This document shows positions 54,212-60,019 of a DNA stretch of 60,019 nt, piece after piece. The position numbers and the translations under genes were made by a program. The stretch lies in assembly GCA_026552975.1 (NCBI GenBank), contig JAPMTR010000073.1, positions 1 through 60,019 of the forward strand, given 5' to 3'. The DNA is from Candidatus Methanoperedens sp. GTDB taxonomy: Archaea > Halobacteriota > Methanosarcinia > Methanosarcinales > Methanoperedenaceae. A model generated the notes under the pieces. That model searched no databases and was not told the DNA's origin. It saw only the letters and a list, made by a program, of their open reading frames with translations. Positions within the stretch are counted from its first letter, which is position 1, and each line of letters begins with the position of its first letter.

Positions 54212-55462
54212 TTGAAATGGATTAAGAAGATCTTCGCAAATAAGGAAAGCCGCCAGGACACTTTAAACCTTGATCAACTTCCTGGGTGGCTTGAATCAAA
54301 GTCCAGGAAAATTTCTGAGGAAACAGGCAGGAAAGTCTCTTCCATTTTCCCTGAAATAAAAAAGACCCTTGCCAGGATAAAAAACAGCACTGAAGAACTT
54401 GATAAATCAAAACCTGAAGGAAGATTTCATCTAAAGATGATAAAGGTTGCAACAAGCAACAGGGACAATATGTCAAAACAGGTCAAAATGCTTCTGGAGA
54501 ATATAGTTATACCGGAAGAAAAAGATGTCAAGACTATAATTACTTTTCATAAAAACGGTATGCATACCCTTGGAATTTGTCTTGAGAACATGATGAAGAG
54601 TTACCAGTATACAAAACTGGTGTATTTTGAGGAATCAAAGGATGTTATTGCTGATGTTAATTCCCTCGGACGGCTCCTTAACCATCTGGTAGAAGATATT
54701 GATCTTAAAAAACCCCTGCTAGATGCCCTTGATATGTCACAGGGACTTGTGATATATATCAAGAAGATCGCCGTGGATATTGATTCTATCGAAAGGTCAA
54801 TGAAAGAAACCGATGCAAGAATCGTCTTTTTGAAAAAAGAGATAGAAGAAGATCAAAATGATTTGAATATCCTGATACAGAGTCAAATCTGGAAACAATA
54901 TGTTTCAGCAAAAGAACAGTTGATATTACTTGAATCTAATGCGCAAAAGAAGTCATCTGAAATCAATGATATCATTTCTCCTCTATCCAAGGCCATAAAC
55001 AGGTTAAAGCAATTAAGTGAAAGTGGAAGATATACCCTGAAACCGGAAGATCGTGATGCATTGAATATATGCCTGTCGTGTCCAATCGATGTCCCCCCGG
55101 AATTTTTTATTACCTTCCAGAAAATCGTTGAAAGTGGTGAGCTTAACCTCCAAAAGACTGATAAACTCCTTCCCCAGATACAGCTTGCAGCATCGACCCT
55201 GGGTGAAAAGAGAAAAGAGTACAATTTGATCCTTGATGAAATAAGAACAAAAGAAGATGAAATATCAAAGATGAAGGTCATAGGGGAAGAAAAAGAGCTC
55301 AAAGACTCTATCACAGCTTTGGAGGATAAACTTATTCTTGCCGAAAAAGACATTGACGCATCCAGAAAAAAAATCGAGTTACTTAAAAAGGATCTTGAAT
55401 CTAAGAGACTTGAATTGCAGCAGAATATATCAATGATTGACAACAATGTAAGATTATCTTAA
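54212..55462 (+). CDS. Coiled-coil protein of unknown function
   Basis: The 416-residue protein starts at TTG (54212) after AAGGATT. It has a helical N-terminal part (about 1-190) and long coiled coils in the middle and at the end (roughly 195-260 and 330-405), with one CLSCPIDVPPEFF segment between. No membrane segment or signal peptide is visible. I recall such proteins as archaeal conserved hypotheticals. It lies between the rhodanese and DsrE-like genes, 29 and 17 bases away; the link to sulfur metabolism is only positional. Confidence 0.75.
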   Translation: MKWIKKIFANKESRQDTLNLDQLPGWLESKSRKISEETGRKVSSIFPEIKKTLARIKNSTEELDKSKPEGRFHLKMIKVATSNRDNMSKQVKMLLENIVIPEEKDVKTIITFHKNGMHTLGICLENMMKSYQYTKLVYFEESKDVIADVNSLGRLLNHLVEDIDLKKPLLDALDMSQGLVIYIKKIAVDIDSIERSMKETDARIVFLKKEIEEDQNDLNILIQSQIWKQYVSAKEQLILLESNAQKKSSEINDIISPLSKAINRLKQLSESGRYTLKPEDRDALNICLSCPIDVPPEFFITFQKIVESGELNLQKTDKLLPQIQLAASTLGEKRKEYNLILDEIRTKEDEISKMKVIGEEKELKDSITALEDKLILAEKDIDASRKKIELLKKDLESKRLELQQNISMIDNNVRLS

Positions 55463-55479
55463 CATAATCGGGAGATAAA

Positions 55480-55839
55480 ATGACAAACCTTCTATATGTA
55501 CAAACAAGCGGAATCGATACACCAGAACGCCTTTATTCTCCATTCATCCTTGCCCAGACAGCAAAAGCTATGGGGATCGATGCAATAATATATTTCCTGG
55601 GAATGGGAGTTACGGTAGTTAAAAAAGGAAATGCTGACAATATTAAAATGGGAGCTTTCCCTTCTCTTAAGGAAGTGATGGACCAGACCATTAAAGCAGG
55701 TGTCAAGCTCATGGTATGTGAACAGAGCTGCAAGCTCATCAATCTTAATACCGGGGATTTTATACCAAAAGCTGAGATCGTCGGAGCAGCTACTCTCAAT
55801 GACCTGGTGCTTGAAGCAGATGGGACCATGTGGTTTTAG
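55480..55839 (+). CDS. DsrE/DsrF-like sulfur-relay protein
   Basis: This 119-residue protein fits the DsrE fold: LLYVQTSGIDTPERLYSPF, AKAMGIDAIIYFLGMGVTVV and the conserved cysteine loop LMVCEQSCKL (Cys80 and Cys84). Members accept or hand on persulfide sulfur in relay systems (TusBCD, DsrEFH). It precedes a rubredoxin-like protein by 9 bases and a cysteine desulfurase-like gene, so a sulfur-relay role is likely. GGGAGAT lies 8-10 bases before the ATG. Confidence 0.85.
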   Translation: MTNLLYVQTSGIDTPERLYSPFILAQTAKAMGIDAIIYFLGMGVTVVKKGNADNIKMGAFPSLKEVMDQTIKAGVKLMVCEQSCKLINLNTGDFIPKAEIVGAATLNDLVLEADGTMWF

Positions 55840-55848
55840 GTGACAAAT

Positions 55849-56010
55849 ATGAAAGTACAATGGAAATGTTCTTTATGCGGTTACCACTTTGAAGGCACAG
55901 CGCAACCACCTGCAAAGTGTCCAAGTTGCAACGAAGCATGTGCTTTTATCGACGCGACATGCTATATACCGGAATGCCAGGGTCCTGAAGGCAGGGATAG
56001 GCGTATTTAA
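55849..56010 (+). CDS. Small rubredoxin-like protein with extra cysteines
   Basis: This 53-residue protein starts KVQWKCSLCGYHFEG and has PAKCPSCNEACAF, so it has two CxxC knuckles like rubredoxin or the rubrerythrin tail. Three further cysteines follow in NEACAF and ATCYIPECQ. AGGTGA five bases before ATG 55849 supports the start. It may carry iron for electron transfer or zinc. Its place between a DsrE-like and an IscS-like gene suggests a role in sulfur reduction or cluster assembly. Confidence 0.75.
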   Translation: MKVQWKCSLCGYHFEGTAQPPAKCPSCNEACAFIDATCYIPECQGPEGRDRRI

Positions 56011-56070
56011 TTTAAGAAAGTTAAGATCAGGAATGAATAAATTTCAATCGGAATATTACAAAGTGACAAT

Positions 56071-57234
56071 ATGAGACAGGTTTACATGGATTACGGGTCT
56101 GCTTCACCCGTGGAAAAACGCGTGCTTGAGGCTATGATGCCGTTTTTTGATACAGATGTGGGGAACGCTTCATCTCTTCACTCCTCAGGACGAAAAGCCA
56201 AACGAGAGCTTGAAAATGCGCGTGCAAGTGTGGCAAAGCTCATTGGCGCTCCAAATCCAAAAAGTATTATTTTCACATCCTGCGCGACCGAATCCAATAA
56301 TCTTGCGCTTCGCGGCGCAGCGATGCGATATAAGGATAAAGGGAATCACATCATCACAACGTCGATAGAACATATGTCAGTGATGAATACCTTAAAAGAC
56401 CTGGAAAGGAACGGATTTGAGGTAACGTACATTCCTGTGGATAAAGATGGGCTTGTTTCTCCCCAACAGGTTAAGAACGCAATAACCGAGAAGACCATCC
56501 TTATTTCAGTCATGTATGCCAATGGCGAGATAGGGACGATCCAGCCGATCAGTGAGATCGGGGAGGTCGCATCAGAGAAAAAAATTGTTTTCCATGTGGA
56601 TGGGACAGCAGCATGCGGTAAAATTCCCGTGGATGTTGAGAAAGATCATATTGACTTTTTGACCCTTTCATCTAATGACATAGGGGGTGCAAAAGGTACG
56701 GGCGCGCTCTATATAAAACAGGGCATCAGGGTAATTCCATTCATGTTAGGAGGAGGACAGGAGTTCGGGATGAGATCAGGGTCTGAGAACATTCCCGGAA
56801 TAGTAGCTATGGGAAAAGCTGCTGAAATCGCAATAAAAGAGATGACTGATGAAAGCTTAAGGCTTGTCAGGTTGCGGGACAGGATCATTGATAATTTGTT
56901 AAAGACAGAATACACATACCTTACCGGCCACAGGACAAAAAGACTTCCAAATAATGCAAGTTTCAGGTTCAGCTTTATCGAAGGTGAAAGCATCATACTC
57001 CAGCTCAATGACCTTGGAATAACAGCAAGCACAGGCTCAGCGTGTTCCACAAAAACGCTTCAACCTTCCCATGTCCTGATCGCAATGGGATTAAGGCATG
57101 AAGAGGCGCACGGTTCTCTCCTTCTGACGCTTGGGCGTGCCAGTACGCAGGAAGATGTTGATCATGTCATTGAATCCGTGCCTATGATAGTGTCAAAATT
57201 AAGAGAATTATCACCACTTTACTCGAGGAAATAA
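56071..57234 (+). CDS. IscS/NifS-like protein lacking the PLP lysine
   Basis: This 387-residue fold-type I protein is like cysteine desulfurases throughout: YMDYGSASPV at the start, TSCATESNNLAL, EHMSV with His101, FHVDGTAACGKIPVDV with Asp177, RSGSENIPG and the active-site loop TGSACSTKTLQPSH with Cys324. In the segment that is normally S-x-HK-xx-GPKG it reads SSNDIGGAKG, so the Schiff-base lysine is Asp203 and the preceding His is Asn. I recall an unusual IscS with the same change in Archaeoglobus fulgidus. Ordinary PLP desulfuration is therefore doubtful. The next gene begins one base later. Confidence 0.88.
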   Translation: MRQVYMDYGSASPVEKRVLEAMMPFFDTDVGNASSLHSSGRKAKRELENARASVAKLIGAPNPKSIIFTSCATESNNLALRGAAMRYKDKGNHIITTSIEHMSVMNTLKDLERNGFEVTYIPVDKDGLVSPQQVKNAITEKTILISVMYANGEIGTIQPISEIGEVASEKKIVFHVDGTAACGKIPVDVEKDHIDFLTLSSNDIGGAKGTGALYIKQGIRVIPFMLGGGQEFGMRSGSENIPGIVAMGKAAEIAIKEMTDESLRLVRLRDRIIDNLLKTEYTYLTGHRTKRLPNNASFRFSFIEGESIILQLNDLGITASTGSACSTKTLQPSHVLIAMGLRHEEAHGSLLLTLGRASTQEDVDHVIESVPMIVSKLRELSPLYSRK

Positions 57235-57235
57235 T

Positions 57236-58570
57236 ATGGAAGAACAATTAGAATATACAGAAAAGGTAATGGATCATTTCAGGAACCCGAGAAATGTCGG
57301 GCAGGTAAAAGATGCCGATGGAACAGGACGGGTGGGAAATCCTGTGTGTGGTGACTTGATGGAGATCCAGATCAAGGTCGAGAACAATATCTTAAAGGAT
57401 GTTAAATTCAAGACATTCGGATGTGGATCAGCTATTGCCACAAGCAGTATGATAACTGAAATGGCCATAGGAAAAACACTTGAAGAAGCCCTGAAGATCA
57501 CACGCGGAGAGGTAGCAGAAGAGCTTGGCGGTCTTCCTGCCATCAAGATGCACTGCTCAAACCTTGCAGCCGATGCCCTTCATGCAGCAATAAAGGATTA
57601 TATGTCACATAAAGAAGAGAAGGCAAAAACAGAAGGGGAAAATTATGACTTTGATGTGATCATCGTTGGCGGAGGCCCCGGCGGACTTAATGCAGGAATA
57701 TTATGCGCTTACCGCGGACTTAAGACTGCTGTTTTTGAAGGGTCGGCATGGGGTGGGATCTTATCATGGCTCTGTCCTGGAAAGATGATCGAGAATTTCC
57801 CGGGAATGTGCGATAAAACAACATGTTCTGACCTTGTTGGGACATGGGTGAGTGAAGCAAAGAAACTGAAAGTCGATCTTAAGAAAGAGCGCGTCAATGA
57901 GATCACCGCAGACCGGAAAGTCATTACGGATAGCGGTGAGTACAAAGGTAAGATAATCGTACTTGCAACAGGAAGCTCTCCTAAATCCGCAGGTTTAAAA
58001 GGCGAAGAAAAATTCGGCAAAGATGACCGCGGAGTCTCTTATTATGTACGAAATCCCCAGGATTTCCTGGGAAAACGTGTCCTGGTCGTTGGCTGCGGGA
58101 ATTCTGCAGTTGATTCAGCCCTGAGCCTTGCAGATACTGCTGATCTTATCACAATAGCATGCGGGAAAGAAGAATTAAGGACAGTTCCGCAAAAAATAGA
58201 GAGATTAAAAGCGATCGATAAGGTTAAGGTTCTTTATAATACTGAAATGGTCGAGATCACAGGTACGGACAAGGTCGAAAAAGTGATTATGAAAGACCTC
58301 AAGGAAGATGAGGACATCCAGCAGGTCGTGGATTCAGTTGTCCTGGCCGTGGGTCTTACACCGAATACTGAGATATTTAAGAAGCTTGGGCTTGAAATGG
58401 ATGAGAATGGATATATCGAGACAGATAAGACCCAGAAGACCAATATCGACGGGGTATATGCTGTCGGAGATATCGCTTCAGACCTTCAGCTCGTTGTGGT
58501 GGCTGTGGCAAATGCAGCAACGGTTGCGCATAATGCGTATATCGAATTGAGGAAACCGTACTGGAGATAG
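57236..58570 (+). CDS. IscU scaffold fused to a thioredoxin-reductase-like flavoprotein
   Basis: This 444-residue protein is a fusion. Residues 1-125 are IscU-like, with GNPVCGDLMEI (Cys38, Asp40), FGCGSAIATS (Cys63) and MHCSNLAADAL (Cys107), all three ligand cysteines and the Asp intact. After a charged linker, 139-444 form a two-dinucleotide flavoprotein: FAD motif VGGGPGG (144-150), NAD(P) motif VGCGNSAVD (285-293) and YAVGDIASD near 408-416. The redox CxxC of thioredoxin reductases is absent; VSYYVRNPQDFLGKR resembles TrxR-like ferredoxin-NAD(P) reductases. It probably brings electrons to the scaffold. A hairpin terminator follows. Confidence 0.88.
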   Translation: MEEQLEYTEKVMDHFRNPRNVGQVKDADGTGRVGNPVCGDLMEIQIKVENNILKDVKFKTFGCGSAIATSSMITEMAIGKTLEEALKITRGEVAEELGGLPAIKMHCSNLAADALHAAIKDYMSHKEEKAKTEGENYDFDVIIVGGGPGGLNAGILCAYRGLKTAVFEGSAWGGILSWLCPGKMIENFPGMCDKTTCSDLVGTWVSEAKKLKVDLKKERVNEITADRKVITDSGEYKGKIIVLATGSSPKSAGLKGEEKFGKDDRGVSYYVRNPQDFLGKRVLVVGCGNSAVDSALSLADTADLITIACGKEELRTVPQKIERLKAIDKVKVLYNTEMVEITGTDKVEKVIMKDLKEDEDIQQVVDSVVLAVGLTPNTEIFKKLGLEMDENGYIETDKTQKTNIDGVYAVGDIASDLQLVVVAVANAATVAHNAYIELRKPYWR

Positions 58571-58579
58571 GAAACTCCA

Positions 58580-58643
58580 GGGCACTTGATACTGCTTGAT
58601 CAGATGAATGAGTGCCCGTACTGAGGCCTCATAAATTTTTTTT
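58580..58643 (+). terminator. Terminator after the IscU fusion gene
   Basis: GGGCACT (58580-58586) and AGTGCCC (58611-58617) form a 7-bp stem with a 24-base loop, followed 18 bases later by a run of eight T (58636-58643). It lies directly after the stop at 58570 and closes the sulfur/Fe-S gene run. Confidence 0.55.
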
Positions 58644-58710
58644 ACGACTGATTATATATTCGGGGATTATATATCTTCTTTTTTTTCAATAAAACCGGGG
58701 CATGAAAAAG

Positions 58711-58720
58711 GTATTTATAT
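58711..58720 (+). promoter_or_regulatory. TATA region of the surface protein gene
   Basis: GTATTTATAT at 58711-58720, preceded by an A-rich BRE-like stretch, is about 75 bases before the presumed start codon at 58795, so the leader would be about 50 bases. A second AT-rich run at 58763-58780 is too close to the start codon to serve. Confidence 0.4.
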
Positions 58721-58794
58721 CATAATCACCATAGCTATTTGGATATAATTTTTATAGGCAGGATTATATAATATATAATTAAAGAGGGATTAAA

Positions 58795-60019
58795 TTGAAT
58801 GAGGATATGGGAATAATGGAACGAAAAGTGAATAGTTTACGAGATATTTTAAGAATTTTAATTCTGACACTGTTGTTTTCAGGATTTGCCGCAGGGATCG
58901 TCCAGGCTGCGAATCCCCAGGTTCTTGGAGTTGGTGGGAATTCCTGGGTTGGGAACAGTACGATGGACAATGCGACCGAGGATAATGGGGACCATAATAT
59001 CAAGATCGGGATTTTTGCAGACAACTTTGATGACGGTGATCTTTCAGGATGGACAATTGATAGTGGTATCTGGACAAATGAAAGTGGTAGAATAAAAGTT
59101 GCAGACGAAAATAGTAATACAATTCGTTCAATATATAGTAATTTAACAGTACCATCTTCGATAGTAATACACCTTGATGTCGAATATGAAAATGAATCAA
59201 ATGCAAGAAGGTTTCCACAGGTTAGATGGGGATTCCAAAATATCACGAATTATTCTGCTGCCTATCATGGTTTCAATGCTTCGAACATTGAAATAGGAAA
59301 GATAAATCTTAATTATATTTCAACAGATATTTGGACTGTGAATAATATGGGTTATACCACTCCATCGATGAATTATTTCATCCTGATCAATGAAAGTAAT
59401 TATGTTGACTATTATGTTAATGGAATTTTAAGGGCTGATGATATCGATTTAGGTACTGATTACTTGTCAGGCGGAAAAATTTCCTTGGCCGGCACTGTTG
59501 AATCCGATACTTATTTTGATAATCTAAGAGTAGCTTCTGTTATTAACGGACTGGAAAAAACGACTGGAAATATTACGGCCTGGTATGATGCAGGATCTGG
59601 AAATGAAACATATCAAATTGATGTGAACACAACTACTCCGGTAAATACTAACTATACTATATGGTACAGCGAGAATGGAACGGACAGCTTTACACAACTT
59701 GGTGGCGTCTCAATAGGTAACAACTCAGTAGTATTGAGTCCTGGATACCAGAACACTGATGTTCGGATCATTCTGAACGGTAACGAGACCGTAACTCCTG
59801 AACTTATTTCGATTGCGTTTTATACTCAATCTGTCAGTGGTGGGACAAATGGCACGAATCTCGCTTCTATATCGCCATTAACTTCAACTGTTTATGCGGG
59901 TGAGACTGCGACCTATATTATGAGCCTTCAGAATAATGGAACATTAACTGATAACTATACTATAATTGTTGACAATCCAAATAGTGCAACCACAGCAGAA
60001 ACAAATATCAGTAATGTGA
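58795..60019 (+). CDS. Large secreted surface protein, C-terminus outside the window
   Basis: The frame is open from TTG 58795 (or ATG 58807/58816) to the window edge, about 408 residues. GAGGGAT lies four bases before the TTG. A signal peptide is visible (a hydrophobic stretch ending FAAGIVQAANP). Residues of about 80-255 look like a concanavalin/LamG-like jelly roll, beginning near DDGDLSGWTID and ending VESDTYFDNLRVAS. The last part contains LTSTVYAGETATYIMSLQNNG, typical of domains in archaeal surface proteins. N-glycosylation sequons (NxS/T) are frequent. A sorting signal may follow outside the window. Confidence 0.8.
   Translation, partial: MNEDMGIMERKVNSLRDILRILILTLLFSGFAAGIVQAANPQVLGVGGNSWVGNSTMDNATEDNGDHNIKIGIFADNFDDGDLSGWTIDSGIWTNESGRIKVADENSNTIRSIYSNLTVPSSIVIHLDVEYENESNARRFPQVRWGFQNITNYSAAYHGFNASNIEIGKINLNYISTDIWTVNNMGYTTPSMNYFILINESNYVDYYVNGILRADDIDLGTDYLSGGKISLAGTVESDTYFDNLRVASVINGLEKTTGNITAWYDAGSGNETYQIDVNTTTPVNTNYTIWYSENGTDSFTQLGGVSIGNNSVVLSPGYQNTDVRIILNGNETVTPELISIAFYTQSVSGGTNGTNLASISPLTSTVYAGETATYIMSLQNNGTLTDNYTIIVDNPNSATTAETNISNV

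Noticed and set aside
55889-56074. A 61-codon plus-strand frame overlapping the rubredoxin-like gene
   Set aside because: The alternative frame at 55849-56010 gives two CxxC knuckles and has a good ribosome site; this frame has neither.

Overview
The window looks like a chromosome segment of a methanogen-related archaeon of the Methanosarcinales, most plausibly a Candidatus Methanoperedens (ANME-2d) type. The sequence-based reasons are: archaeal translation genes (aIF-2 beta with a TRAM tail, ribosomal protein L10e, diphthine synthase, a Trm5-type methyltransferase), the F420 gene cofE, an archaeosortase with a PEF-CTERM target protein, Methanosarcina-type S-layer domains, a MASE3 histidine kinase and a response regulator with a methanogen output domain, and archaeal TATA boxes with short or absent leaders. 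The genus is inference; no rRNA gene is present.

Region 1 (about 1-24.1 kb) is an AT-rich, mostly minus-strand surface-polysaccharide island. It holds a partial lipoprotein, a Wzx-type flippase, a PIG-L deacetylase, a SAF-domain oxidoreductase, an RfbC-type epimerase, a UDP-glucose dehydrogenase and a UDP-glucuronate decarboxylase-like enzyme. After a scar of two broken insertion sequences (IS110 and IS1182 type) follow a truncated acyltransferase, an RfbF cytidylyltransferase, six glycosyltransferases, two polysaccharide-deacetylase-fold proteins, a GT-C-like membrane protein, a methyltransferase, a DUF354 protein, a DegT aminotransferase, a FemAB-like transferase and an intact acyltransferase.

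Region 2 (about 24.1-31.2 kb) is an archaeosortase neighbourhood: a zinc-ribbon protein, a small membrane protein beside an M48-like protein that has lost its HExxH motif, archaeosortase C, a 992-residue DUF1616 protein fused to S-layer domains, a VanZ-like protein and a PEF-CTERM protein with its own promoter and terminator. Together with region 1 it resembles the bacterial exosortase/EPS loci.

Region 3 (31.3-37.9 kb, plus strand) makes and uses UDP-GlcNAc: an AglH/MraY-type phosphosugar transferase, GlmS, GlmM and two GlmU-like proteins on either side of them. Region 4 (38-44.9 kb, minus strand) has two translation genes and a signalling cassette of two histidine kinases, two response regulators and two KaiC/RAD55-like proteins, one without a Walker A motif. 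Region 5 (45-53.6 kb) is mixed housekeeping: a P-type cation ATPase, hisD, dph5, trm5, cofE, dinB and small proteins.

Region 6 (53.7-58.6 kb, plus strand) is the most unusual part. It holds a rhodanese lipoprotein, a coiled-coil protein, a DsrE-like protein, a small rubredoxin-like protein, a cysteine desulfurase homologue whose PLP lysine is replaced by aspartate, and an IscU scaffold fused to a thioredoxin-reductase-like flavoprotein without the redox CxxC. This suggests a sulfur-handling or Fe-S assembly pathway that does not run on ordinary cysteine desulfuration. The window ends inside a large secreted surface protein gene starting near 58.8 kb.
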